A stretch of DNA of 35,300 nt from Cryobacterium algoricola (GTDB lineage: Bacteria; Actinomycetota; Actinomycetes; Actinomycetales; Microbacteriaceae): NCBI RefSeq assembly GCF_004402485.1, contig NZ_SOFG01000015.1, forward strand, positions 50,150 to 85,449. Reading direction: 5' to 3'. Positions 25,838 to 33,122 of the stretch are shown in pieces. Within the stretch, counting starts at the first letter, position 1. The number at the start of each line of letters is the position of its first letter. Below the pieces are notes generated by a model. It saw only the letters and a program-made list of their open reading frames with translations. It was not told the origin of the DNA and searched no databases. The translations under genes were made by a program, and so were the position numbers.

Positions 25838-27499
25838 TCAGACGACGTCGGCGAGGTAGCCGGTGTCGGGCAGCGGATGCCGCAGCAGCGACCCCCAGGC
25901 CAGGCCCAGTGCGTCCACCGCGCGTTCCATCTCGAGCGCGCCGTGGCAGAACGGGACCCGCAGGAACCGTTCGAAGGCGCCGTCGACGCCGAAGCGGGGA
26001 CCGGCGGGCACGAGGAGGCCGTGATTGCGCGCGGCGAGCGCGAGCTGTGAGCTCGCCGGCCGCCCGAGGTTGACCCACGCCGTGAGGCCGCCGTCGACGT
26101 GCGGCACGGCCCACTCGGGGAAGCGCTCGGCGAGAAGGGCCTCGACGTGGTCGCGCCCGGCCCGGAGCTCGCGGCTGCGCCGCTCGAGAATCGCCGGCAT
26201 CTCCGGGAGCATCCGGGTGACGATGAGCTGCTCGAGGATCGGTGTGCCCATGTCCGTTGCCGTGCGCGCGGCGACCAGCCGGCGAATCAGCGCGGGCTCC
26301 GCCCGGATCCAGCCGATGCGCAGGCCACCCCAGATGGTCTTGCCCACCGAACCGACCGTGACGACGGTGCCGCGGTCGCCGGTGCCAGCGCCGGTACCGA
26401 CGTCTGTGCCGCTGTCGACGGCCGTTCCATAGCCGTTGATTCCTACGCTCCCCCGCTCGCCCGGCGCGTATGCCGCGAACGGCATGAAATCATCCGACCG
26501 GTCGATGCTGAGCTCGCCCATGGTCTCGTCCGCGATGAGGACCGTGCCCTGCCGCGCTGCGGCCTCGATCACCCGGGTGCGCTGCTCGGCGGGCATGGTC
26601 TGCCCGGTCGGGTTGTGGAAGTCGGGCATCAGGTAGCCGAGCACGGGGTTACTGCCGCGCAGCGCCTGGAGCAGGGCCGGCTCGTCCCAGCCGGAGGAGC
26701 CGTCCGGGTCGGCGCCGCCGGCGGCCCGGGCCGGGAGCGCACCCGAACCCGCCGCCAAGCCCGCCACCGCCGCACCCGCCTCCGCCTCCGCCTCCGCCGC
26801 CGAACCCGCGCTCCCCCGCGCGGTCACGCTCACGGGCACGAGCCGCGCCCCTGCCGCACTGAACGCCTCGACCGCGTGCGGGTAACTCGGCTGTTCGATC
26901 AGCACCCGGTCTCCTCGGCTGACGAACACCCGGGCCAGCAGCGCGATCGCATGCTGGGCTCCGATCGTCACCATGATCTGTTCCGGGTCCGTCGGGAGCC
27001 CCCGCACCCGGTACCGTTCGGCGATCGCGGCGCGCAACTCCGGGATGCCGACGGGATCGAAACCGGGACCGTTCAGGTGGCGCGAGAGGTCCTCGGCTGC
27101 GCGCGCGGCGACATCCGCCAGCCCGCCGAGCGCCGACATGGTCGCCTTGCTGAGATCGAGAACGCCGGTGTCACCGGATGCCCTCCCGGAACCCGGGCCG
27201 GCCGCAGCGAGGGAGCCGGCGCCGGAGCCCGGCAGCCGCACCACGCTGCCGGAACCGCGCACGCTCGAGAGCAGGCCGGCGGCGCGCAGCTCACGGTAGG
27301 CGGCCGTCACGGTCGTGCGGCTCAACCCGAGCCGCACGCCCAGCTCGCGTTCGGCCGGCAGGCGGGTGCCGGCGGTGAGGCGGCCGTCGAGGGCGAGCAG
27401 GCGGATGCGATCGGCCAGTCCCCGATAGGCGCTCCCGCCGGTGCGCCACTCGCCGAGCTTCGACTCGAGGGCACGGGCGCTCAGCTGGGTATCCGACAT
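25838..27499 (-). CDS. MocR-family regulator (GntR winged helix fused to aminotransferase-like domain)
   Basis: 553 residues. Residues ~20-90 form a GntR-type winged helix (LADRIRLLALDGRL, LPAERELGVRLGLSRTTVTAAYRELRAAGLL). From ~115 a fold-type I PLP domain follows (IGAQHAIALLARVF, DFHNPTGQTM, LIADETMGEL), with the probable Schiff-base lysine K387 in SVGKTIWGGLRIGW. MocR proteins sense PLP or amino-acid-derived ligands. Two low-complexity insertions are odd: Ala/Glu/Gly-rich ~226-268 and Gly/Thr-rich ~360-378. The gene is divergent from the yczE-like gene, 63 bp away; this MocR-YczE pairing recurs in other bacteria, so regulation of yczE is likely. No pdx or gabT gene is adjacent. The 77-bp gap downstream of the RND start has only a CGCACC/GGTGCG dyad (25802-25821). 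Confidence 0.94.
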   Translation of the reverse strand: MSDTQLSARALESKLGEWRTGGSAYRGLADRIRLLALDGRLTAGTRLPAERELGVRLGLSRTTVTAAYRELRAAGLLSSVRGSGSVVRLPGSGAGSLAAAGPGSGRASGDTGVLDLSKATMSALGGLADVAARAAEDLSRHLNGPGFDPVGIPELRAAIAERYRVRGLPTDPEQIMVTIGAQHAIALLARVFVSRGDRVLIEQPSYPHAVEAFSAAGARLVPVSVTARGSAGSAAEAEAEAGAAVAGLAAGSGALPARAAGGADPDGSSGWDEPALLQALRGSNPVLGYLMPDFHNPTGQTMPAEQRTRVIEAAARQGTVLIADETMGELSIDRSDDFMPFAAYAPGERGSVGINGYGTAVDSGTDVGTGAGTGDRGTVVTVGSVGKTIWGGLRIGWIRAEPALIRRLVAARTATDMGTPILEQLIVTRMLPEMPAILERRSRELRAGRDHVEALLAERFPEWAVPHVDGGLTAWVNLGRPASSQLALAARNHGLLVPAGPRFGVDGAFERFLRVPFCHGALEMERAVDALGLAWGSLLRHPLPDTGYLADVV

Positions 27500-27515
27500 G
27501 AGGCCACTCTAGACA

Positions 27516-27557
27516 GATTGGCTACTTGATAACAGGCCATTCGTGCAATTGGATTGG
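27516..27557. promoter_or_regulatory. Direct GATTGG repeats in the MocR/YczE divergent gap
   Basis: GATTGG occurs at 27516-27521 and 27552-27557, with CAATTGG overlapping the second copy. MocR regulators often bind spaced direct repeats in such gaps, so these are candidate operator half-sites. The 36-bp offset is longer than usual. Confidence 0.35.
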
Positions 27558-27562
27558 TTTCC

Positions 27563-28186
27563 ATGACCCGTCGCCTCCTCCAGCTGCTTATTGGACTCTT
27601 CCTGTACGGAATCGCGATCGCGCTGATGGTGCGCGGCGCGATCGGCGTCGCCCCCTGGGACGTGCTCACCCAGGGCATCGACAGCCACACCCACCTCGGG
27701 TTCGGCCTGCTGACCGTCATTCTGAGCGGCGTCGTGCTGTTGTTCTGGATCCCGCTGCGCCAGAAGCCGGGCGTCGGAACCGTGCTCAACGCGCTCCTCG
27801 TCGGCCCGTCGGTGGATGTCGGCCTCTGGCTGGTGCCCGCGGGCCTCGACCTGTGGCTGCGCGCGCTGCTCTTCGCGGCAGGCGTGCTGCTGCTCGCCGT
27901 CGCGACCGGCCTCTACATCGGGGCGCACCTCGGCCCCGGACCCCGCGACGGCCTGATGACCGGCCTGCACCGCCGCACCGGCTGGCCGATCTGGATCGTG
28001 CGCACCGGCATCGAGGGAACCGTGCTCGCGCTCGGCTGGGTGCTCGGCGGCAACGTCGGGATCGGCACCGTGCTGTTCGCGGCGCTCGTCGGTCCGCTCT
28101 GCCAGTGGACCATCCCCCGCCTCGCGCTGCCGCTCCCCGCGTCCCGGACACCCGCGCCCGCTTCGGCCCTGGCCGACGCGCGCTAG
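27563..28186 (+). CDS. YczE/YitT-like integral membrane protein
   Basis: 207 residues from ATG 27563; a TTG at 27554 is less likely. About five to six membrane helices are visible (LLQLLIGLFLYGIAIALMV, FGLLTVILSGVVLLF, ALLFAAGVLLLAVATGLYI, IGTVLFAALVGPLCQW). The conserved family segments are RGAIGVAPWDVLTQGI near the N-terminus and LGPGPRDGLMTGL in the middle. YczE proteins are of unknown transport function and are often paired with MocR regulators, as here. The stop codon overlaps the stop of the convergent MerR gene (shared CTAG). Confidence 0.9.
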   Translation: MTRRLLQLLIGLFLYGIAIALMVRGAIGVAPWDVLTQGIDSHTHLGFGLLTVILSGVVLLFWIPLRQKPGVGTVLNALLVGPSVDVGLWLVPAGLDLWLRALLFAAGVLLLAVATGLYIGAHLGPGPRDGLMTGLHRRTGWPIWIVRTGIEGTVLALGWVLGGNVGIGTVLFAALVGPLCQWTIPRLALPLPASRTPAPASALADAR

Positions 28187-28968
28187 AGGTTACGGTCGGC
28201 GTAGGCCTGGAGGGCCGCGCGCACGAAGGCGGCGCCGGCCTGGCCGCCGTAGTTCGCGGCGAAGCGCTCGTCGGAGACGTACATCTCGCCGAGGCCGGTG
28301 AGGTATTCCCTCGACGGTCCCGCGCCGCCGGGCCCGCCGCCGGGGGTGCCCGGGATCGCCCGCAACCAGTCGAACTGCCGCTGGGCGAGCGCCTGGGCCT
28401 CGGGTCCCGCGGGGTCGAGGCCACCCAATGCTCCGGAGCCCGAGGCGGACGCCGCCGCGCGCCAGTCCGCGAGGAGCCGCGTCTGCCGCTCCTGCCACGC
28501 CGCCTTCTCCGCGGCGCTCATCCCGTGCCACCAGGCGTCGCCGCTCGCCCAGGCCGCGGCGCCCCAGCGCCGTTCGACCTCGTCCTTGTGTTCCGTGTGA
28601 TCGAAGCCGTCGAACATGTCCTCGGCCATGAGTTGTTCCTTTCTATTCAGGGTGGTGATGGTGTCCTCGACCGAGCCGATCTGGCGATCGAGGCGGTCAC
28701 GCTCGCCGCGCAGCCAGGCGAGGTGCGCGGCGAGGGCGCGGGGGGCATCCGTCTCGTGGTCGAGCACCTCGCGGATCGCGGGGAGCCCGAGCCCGAGCGC
28801 ACGCAGCATCAGGATGCGCTGCAGCCGCACGAGCGCCGCCGCGTCGTAGTAGCGGTAGCCGTTGCTGCCGATCCGGCTCGGCGGGAGCAGCCCGAGGTCG
28901 CCGTAGTGCCGCAGGGTGCGGCTCGTCGTCGAGGCGAGCCGAGCAATCTCCTGAATCGACCAGTCCAT
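28183..28968 (-). CDS. MerR-family regulator with TipAS ligand-binding domain
   Basis: 261 residues from ATG 28968, with GAGGAG 5 nt upstream. Residues 1-70 are the MerR DNA-binding domain (SIQEIARLASTTSRTLRHY, RIGSNGYRYYD, RLQRILMLRALGLGL). A dimerisation coiled coil follows (~75-115, LRGERDRLDRQIGSVEDTI). The C-terminal TipAS-type domain starts at DMFDGFDHTEHKDEVERRWG. TipAL-like proteins bind multiple hydrophobic drugs and activate promoters with long spacers. A Gly/Pro-rich insertion (PGTPGGGPGGAG) interrupts the late part. Its own upstream region has the expected dyad promoter. Likely autoregulated, possibly also controlling the divergent membrane protein gene. Confidence 0.94.
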   Translation of the reverse strand: MDWSIQEIARLASTTSRTLRHYGDLGLLPPSRIGSNGYRYYDAAALVRLQRILMLRALGLGLPAIREVLDHETDAPRALAAHLAWLRGERDRLDRQIGSVEDTITTLNRKEQLMAEDMFDGFDHTEHKDEVERRWGAAAWASGDAWWHGMSAAEKAAWQERQTRLLADWRAAASASGSGALGGLDPAGPEAQALAQRQFDWLRAIPGTPGGGPGGAGPSREYLTGLGEMYVSDERFAANYGGQAGAAFVRAALQAYADRNL

Positions 28969-29018
28969 GTGCGCTCCTCGCTTCTCCCGCTGCCGGCGCT
29001 GCTGCCGGCGTGTTCCCC

Positions 29019-29049
29019 ACGATAATTCTTGACGTTGCGTCAAGGTCAA
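29019..29049 (-). promoter_or_regulatory. MerR-type promoter with 19-bp spacer and dyad
   Basis: On the minus strand, -35 TTGACC (29044-29049) and -10 TATCGT (29019-29024) are 19 bp apart. The dyad CTTGACG-CAA-CGTCAAG (29028-29044) fills most of the spacer. This is the classical MerR activator layout, in which DNA distortion by the regulator realigns an overlong spacer. It lies 51-81 bp upstream of the MerR gene start and 36-66 bp before the divergent gene's ATG. Confidence 0.8.
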
Positions 29050-29084
29050 GCCCGGGTGCCGAATTCGATTCGGTACCATGTGGC

Positions 29085-29927
29085 ATGCACGACACGACCC
29101 GGGCAACGGATGCCGCGGCGCGGCCCCGCGCGCGCCTGGCACTCCGCCTCGTGCCCGCGTCCCTCGTCTCGGCGTCAGCGGTGCTGCTCTTCGGCCTGCA
29201 CACCCCGGTTTCGATCCCCGCGGGCTACCTGCTCCTCGGATTCGCCCTCGCCACGGCGTTCGTCATCGACCGGCCGCTCGCCCGCGACCTCGCCCTCGTG
29301 GCCCTCGGTCTGCTCTTGATCAGCACCATCTCCCTCGCGGCCAACATCGACTACCCGAACATGGCGCTGATGGGGACGGTACTCACGCTCGCGGTGCTCC
29401 TGCCGTACCTGGTGTCGCGCTACCTCTACCGCGAGCGGGCGATCCGGTTCCCGATCCGCACCGGGCGACCGTGGACATCCGCCGCGCTCGGGTACCTGGT
29501 CGTCGTGATCGCGCTCGGCTATGCGATCCTGCCGACCTATTTCATCCGCTCCGGCGCGTTCCAGAACTGGCCGACCGTCACCGCGCCGGACGAGATCGGG
29601 CGGCTCTTCGTCGGCGTCGGCTTCGTCGGCATCTGGGACGAGCTCTTCTTCATCTGCACCGTGTTCGCCCTGCTGCGCCGGCACTTCCCGGACTGGCTCG
29701 CTAACCTGCTCCAGGCGGTCATCTTCACCTCGTTCCTCTGGGAACTCGGCTACCGCAGCTGGGGCCCGCTGATCACCTTCCCGTTCGCGCTCCTGCAGGG
29801 TTTCACCTTCGCGCTGACCAAATCCCTCGGCTACGTCATCGTCGTGCACCTGCTCTTCGACCTCGTCGTCTTCCTCGTGATCGTGCACGCACACACCCCG
29901 GCCTGGCTGCCGATCTTCCTCTACTGA
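29085..29927 (+). CDS. CPBP-like intramembrane protease family membrane protein (degenerate motifs)
   Basis: 280 residues from ATG 29085, with about eight membrane helices. Residues ~170-265 resemble the CPBP/Abi (CAAX protease-like) domain: D185-E186 (GIWDELFFICTVFALLRR) in place of the glutamate pair, and H255xxxD259 (VIVVHLLFDLV) as motif 3. The usual EExxxR arginine and the central histidine of motif 2 (here IFTSFLWELGY) are not seen, so protease activity is doubtful. The gene is divergent from the MerR-TipAS regulator, with the MerR dyad between them. It may be a regulated stress membrane protein. Confidence 0.78.
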   Translation: MHDTTRATDAAARPRARLALRLVPASLVSASAVLLFGLHTPVSIPAGYLLLGFALATAFVIDRPLARDLALVALGLLLISTISLAANIDYPNMALMGTVLTLAVLLPYLVSRYLYRERAIRFPIRTGRPWTSAALGYLVVVIALGYAILPTYFIRSGAFQNWPTVTAPDEIGRLFVGVGFVGIWDELFFICTVFALLRRHFPDWLANLLQAVIFTSFLWELGYRSWGPLITFPFALLQGFTFALTKSLGYVIVVHLLFDLVVFLVIVHAHTPAWLPIFLY

Positions 29928-29979
29928 CGCGCACCCGCCCGCGCGCGCCCGCGCGTTGACGCGTCTGCCGGCCCGCGAG

Positions 29980-30039
29980 GTGCACCTTTCCGGTCGAGAG
30001 TCACCCGCGGAACGGGCACTCTCGACCGGAAAGGTGCAC
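29980..30039. repeat. Perfect 22-bp inverted repeat with 16-nt loop
   Basis: The arm 29980-30001 (starting GTGCACCTTTCCGG) and its exact complement at 30018-30039 enclose a 16-nt loop. It lies in the 221-bp gap downstream of the CPBP-like gene, and no U-tract follows on the plus strand. It may act as a bidirectional terminator or be an REP-like element. Confidence 0.85.
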
Positions 30040-30044
30040 GGGGG

Positions 30045-30098
30045 TTGCGCGGTCGCGAAACGCGATATATCGTGAATCACAACGGACGCGATATAGCG
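30045..30098 (+). promoter_or_regulatory. Promoter and PadR-type operator pair of the DUF4097-PadR operon
   Basis: TTGCGC (30045-30050) and TATCGT (30068-30073) with a 17-bp spacer form a plausible promoter. CGCGATATATCG (30061-30072) overlaps the -10, and CGCGATATAGCG (30087-30098) repeats it 26 bp downstream. Both are rare AT-cored dyads in GC-rich DNA and probably operators for the PadR regulator encoded in the same operon. Confidence 0.65.
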
Positions 30099-30148
30099 CG
30101 AAAGAGATTTCCGGCATCCGCAGCGGATGCCCCCAGAAGGAGCACACA

Positions 30149-31084
30149 ATGGCACTCGAAAAATGGTTGGTCGCCCCCGGACAGACCCGGGTGATCGACG
30201 TCGAACTCGTCAACCGGCTCAAGGTCGGACTGATCGGCGGCAAGGTCGACATCATCGGCCACGACGAGCCGTTCACCCGGGTCGAGGTGCACAGCGTCAG
30301 CGGCAAGGACCTGCGCATCTCCCTCGACGGCGACACCCTCGAAATCGACCATCCTCAGCTGCGCTGGGACAACTTCATCGAGGTCTTCGCGTCCTTCCGC
30401 GGCAGCGCCCGGGCGGACGTGAGCATCACCGTCCCGCGCGACATCGCGCTCAAGCTCGGCGTGGTCTCGGCCACCGCGCTCATCACGGGCCTCCGCAGCG
30501 ACCTCAAGCTCAACACCGTCTCCGGCGACCTCGTCGTCGACGGCGTCATGGGCGACATCGAAGTCAACGCGATCAACGGCGAGATCTCGGTCAGCAACCA
30601 CTTCGGCGACATCACCACGCACACGGTTTCCGGCGACGTCACCGCGAGCGGCAGCATCCGCCGGTTCAGCGTCGACGGCGTCGCGAGCAACGTCTTCCTC
30701 GACCTCGAGGGCTCGCCGGACACCGTCAACACGAACACCGTCAGCGGCAACCTCACCGCCCGCGTCGAGACCGGCCTCCCGATCAAGTACCACCTCAATA
30801 CGATCTCGGGTGTGCTCCAGCTCGACGACCAGACCGTGAAGGGCACCCTGGGCAAGGGCTACGAGTCGAGCACGGGCGTGCTCGCGGGCAGCTGGCTCGA
30901 ACTGCACGCGAACTCCGTCTCCGGTGACATCTCCGTCGTGCGCCGTCCGGCCGCGGCAGCGGATGCCCCGGCGGGCGCCGCCTGGACCGCGACGTCGGAG
31001 TCGGCGCCGACGGCATCCGCCGCCTCCGGCTCCGCGCCGGTCGGAGACGCCCCGGCGGACACCGCAACGGGGGTCTCGGAATGA
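30149..31084 (+). CDS. DUF4097-family beta-strand repeat protein
   Basis: 311 residues from ATG 30149, with AAGGAG 6 nt upstream. There is no signal peptide or membrane helix, so it is cytoplasmic or peripheral. Residues ~60-275 are successive short beta-strand repeats with NTVSGDLVVDG, HTVSGDVTASG, NTVSGNLTAR and NTISGVLQLDD, the DUF4097 signature of a beta-solenoid related to LiaX-type adhesin-like domains. The last ~40 residues are Ala/Ser/Thr-rich and disordered. The stop overlaps the start of the PadR gene (ATGA). DUF4097-PadR pairs are common in actinobacteria and firmicutes and are linked to envelope-stress sensing (known in part; its function here is inferred). Confidence 0.9.
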   Translation: MALEKWLVAPGQTRVIDVELVNRLKVGLIGGKVDIIGHDEPFTRVEVHSVSGKDLRISLDGDTLEIDHPQLRWDNFIEVFASFRGSARADVSITVPRDIALKLGVVSATALITGLRSDLKLNTVSGDLVVDGVMGDIEVNAINGEISVSNHFGDITTHTVSGDVTASGSIRRFSVDGVASNVFLDLEGSPDTVNTNTVSGNLTARVETGLPIKYHLNTISGVLQLDDQTVKGTLGKGYESSTGVLAGSWLELHANSVSGDISVVRRPAAAADAPAGAAWTATSESAPTASAASGSAPVGDAPADTATGVSE

Positions 31085-31932
31085 CTCCCGTCTTCGCCCA
31101 CGGCAGCCTGCGGCTCTACCTGCTGAGCCTGCTCGCCGAGCAGCCGCGGCACGGGTACGAACTGATCCAGGCGCTCAGCGACCGGTTCGGCGGCACCTAC
31201 ATCCCGAGCGCGGGCACGATCTACCCGCGACTGGCCAAGCTCGAGGAAGAGGGCCTCGTCACGAAGTCGACGGACGGGCGCAAGACCGTCTACGAGATCA
31301 CCGACGCCGGACGCGCCGAGCTCCTCGCCCGGACAGGCGACCTCCACGCGCTCGAGAACGAGGTGACCGACTCGGTGCGCCGGCTCGCGGACGAGGTCAG
31401 GTCCGGGGTCGCCGCGGCGATGACGAACCTGCGCGCCGATCTCGCGGCGGCCGCCCGGCAAGCCAGGGACGACGCCGGCTTCGGAACGGCCGGGCGGGCA
31501 CGTGGGGGCTCGGGTCCCACCACGGGTACCACTGCGCGTGGCGCGGGCGCCGGTACCGGGTATCCGGGTACGGGCGGCCCAGCGGATGCCGCGGGGTCCG
31601 GTTCCGCCGGCGCGGCTCCGGGTGCGGGTTCGGCCGGCTCGGGTTCCGCAGACGGCACGAGCGCGGGTCCGGCCGGCGCAGGTACAGACGCAGGTACAGG
31701 CGGCCAGACGCCGACGACCGGGACCCCGTCGGGATCCTCCACCGACCGTCGCCTCGAGTCCAATCGCGCCCTGCGCGAGGCCGACCTCGTGCTCAACGAA
31801 TTCCGCCAGCAGCTGCGCGCCGACCTGCGCAAGCAGGCCGTGCACGCGCGGGTCCCCGCCGCGACCGTCTCGGACCTGCGCGCCCGCCTCGCCGAGGTGC
31901 GCGCCGGCATCCTGAACACACTGCCCCGCTAA
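31081..31932 (+). CDS. PadR-family transcriptional regulator with long Gly-rich linker
   Basis: 283 residues; it overlaps the DUF4097 gene by 4 nt, so translation is probably coupled. Residues ~5-85 are the PadR winged helix (LRLYLLSLLAEQPRHGYELI, SAGTIYPRLAKLEEEGLV, GRKTVYEITDAGRAEL). Helical parts flank a Gly/Ala/Ser/Thr linker of ~85 residues (~139-222, no predicted structure). The C-terminal helix (NRALREADLVLNEFRQQL) probably dimerises. Usual PadR proteins run 110-190 residues, so the linker is an unusual extension. Two CGCGATAT dyads before the operon are the likely binding sites, giving negative autoregulation. Confidence 0.92.
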   Translation: MTPVFAHGSLRLYLLSLLAEQPRHGYELIQALSDRFGGTYIPSAGTIYPRLAKLEEEGLVTKSTDGRKTVYEITDAGRAELLARTGDLHALENEVTDSVRRLADEVRSGVAAAMTNLRADLAAAARQARDDAGFGTAGRARGGSGPTTGTTARGAGAGTGYPGTGGPADAAGSGSAGAAPGAGSAGSGSADGTSAGPAGAGTDAGTGGQTPTTGTPSGSSTDRRLESNRALREADLVLNEFRQQLRADLRKQAVHARVPAATVSDLRARLAEVRAGILNTLPR

Positions 31933-31967
31933 CCGCACCACGCGCCCTACCGCGCGCCGCGCGTGTT

Positions 31968-32028
31968 CGCGAGAGTACGTTTGTGGCCCTTAAAACCGTG
32001 TTTTAGGGGCCATAAGTGTGCTCTCGCG
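31968..32028 (+). repeat. 29-bp hairpin with all arm mismatches as G.U pairs in plus-strand RNA
   Basis: The left arm 31968-31996 (CGCGAGAG... to ...TAAAAC) and right arm 32000-32028 (GTTTTA... to ...CTCTCGCG) have a 3-nt loop, CGT. Five arm positions are not Watson-Crick, and each is U.G or G.U on the plus strand. It lies between the PadR gene and the convergent CxxC-protein gene. A transcribed structured RNA or bidirectional terminator fits. Confidence 0.8.
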
Positions 32029-32097
32029 GAGAGGAACGCACGTTGCCGGGGAAGGGTCGGAGGCGACCTGCGGGAGGGGAGCGGGCAGGGAAGGCGG

Positions 32098-32382
32098 TTA
32101 GGGGGCTTCGGGGGCGGGGTGGTGGATCTGGGTGCGCTCGCCCGAGCGGTCGATCTCGTGACGGCTCATCAGTTCGCCGCAGATCGGGCAGGTCGCCTCG
32201 GCGCGCTCCGCCTGCTTCTGCTCCGTCGTTTCCGTCGTGTACGGGCCGAGCGGCGGCGGCCCGATCCAGGGCAGCAGCGTGCGATTCAGCCAGGACACGG
32301 CGCCCAGCAGACCGTGTTCGCCGGACGCCTTGTCGCCCGGAGTGCCCGGGTCATTCGTCCCATTCTTCGGTTGGCGTGTCAT
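32098..32382 (-). CDS. Small CPxC zinc-ribbon-like protein
   Basis: 94 residues from ATG 32382; TTG at 32403 lies inside the operator and is unlikely. There is no visible ribosome site, so the message may be leaderless. Visible are an N-terminal polar stretch, a possible short membrane-associated segment (LLGAVSWLNRTLLPWIG), and a CPICGELMSRH motif followed by two histidines near the end (QIHHP), suggesting zinc or redox chemistry. I do not recognise the family. It is divergent from an OhrR-like regulator across twin operator sites, so it is probably regulated by it, perhaps as a peroxide-responsive protein (inference). Confidence 0.65.
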   Translation of the reverse strand: MTRQPKNGTNDPGTPGDKASGEHGLLGAVSWLNRTLLPWIGPPPLGPYTTETTEQKQAERAEATCPICGELMSRHEIDRSGERTQIHHPAPEAP

Positions 32383-32387
32383 AATCG

Positions 32388-32427
32388 TTAGTGTACTAAT
32401 CAATTACGATGAGTGCACTAATCAATT
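32388..32427. promoter_or_regulatory. Twin MarR/OhrR operator repeats
   Basis: TTAGTGTACTAATCAATT (32388-32405) and TGAGTGCACTAATCAATT (32410-32427) are 18-nt direct repeats, 22 bp apart (two helical turns), each with a TTAGT/ACTAA-like dyad. They lie between the MarR gene and the divergent small-protein gene. The AT-rich block is isolated in GC-rich surroundings, and AT-rich dyads of this kind are usual for MarR regulators. Confidence 0.75.
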
Positions 32428-32466
32428 CCGTCGACACGGCCGAACAGTAGGACACGGGACGAACCG

Positions 32467-32985
32467 ATGACACAGGATTCCCCGACCGCGACCGATTCCG
32501 CCCGCGCGACTCCAGCCGGGACCCCCGGCGCGACCGCTGCCGCACCCGCAGCCGCACCCGACCTGCTCCGCCTCGAGGACCAGGTCTGCTTCGCCCTCGC
32601 GATCGCGTCCCGCAGTGTGATCTCCGTCTACCGGCCGATCCTCGAGCCGTACGGCCTCACGCATCCGCAGTACCTCGTGCTGCTCGCCCTCTGGGAACGC
32701 AGTCCGCGGTCGGTCTCCGACCTCAGCGCCGAACTCCGCCTCGAACCGGCCACCCTCTCCCCCCTGCTGAAGCGCCTCGAGGCCGCAGACCTCGTCACGC
32801 GCACCCGCAACACCCACGACGAACGCGTGCTCGACATCACGCTGACGGATGCCGGCCGTGCGCTTCGCGAGGACGCCCTCACTATTCCGCCGCGCATCAT
32901 CGACAAGCTCGGCATGAGCCTCGACGAGCTCACCGCCCTCCGCACCTCGCTCTGGCGGGTGATCGACGCGGCGCAGTCCTCCTGA
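32467..32985 (+). CDS. OhrR-like MarR-family regulator
   Basis: 172 residues. After a disordered Ala/Thr/Pro N-terminus (~1-32), the OhrR signature appears: LEDQVCFALAIASRSVI, with C41 at the position of the organic-peroxide-sensing cysteine, then YGLTHPQYLVLLALWE. The winged helix follows (VSDLSAELRLEPATLSPLLKRLEAADLVTRTR, DERVLDITLTDAGRAL). C41 is the only cysteine, so it would be a one-Cys (Bacillus OhrR-like) sensor. OhrR represses ohr under non-stress conditions, but no ohr gene is in the window; its visible divergent partner is the CPxC protein. Twin operators lie 40 bp upstream. Confidence 0.92.
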   Translation: MTQDSPTATDSARATPAGTPGATAAAPAAAPDLLRLEDQVCFALAIASRSVISVYRPILEPYGLTHPQYLVLLALWERSPRSVSDLSAELRLEPATLSPLLKRLEAADLVTRTRNTHDERVLDITLTDAGRALREDALTIPPRIIDKLGMSLDELTALRTSLWRVIDAAQSS

Positions 32986-32986
32986 C

Positions 32987-33049
32987 CCGCGAAAGCGGGT
33001 GAATCGTCGCTTTCGCTGCGGCAGACCGACGATTCATCCGCTTTCGCGG
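32987..33049 (+). repeat. 23-bp hairpin right after the MarR stop codon
   Basis: The arm 32987-33009 (CCGCGAAAGCGG...) pairs with 33027-33049 (...CCGCTTTCGCGG), with one G.U wobble on the plus strand and a 17-nt loop containing CTTTCGCTGCGG. It begins one base after the MarR stop. No U-tract follows, so Rho-independent termination is unsure. It shares the overall plan, but not the sequence, of the other long hairpins here. Confidence 0.8.
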
Positions 33050-33122
33050 AAGCCGCGGACCGGCGGGGTGCGGGAAGCGGGGATAACCCAACTCGCGCGC
33101 GGCTCGCAGTATTCCCGGAAGT

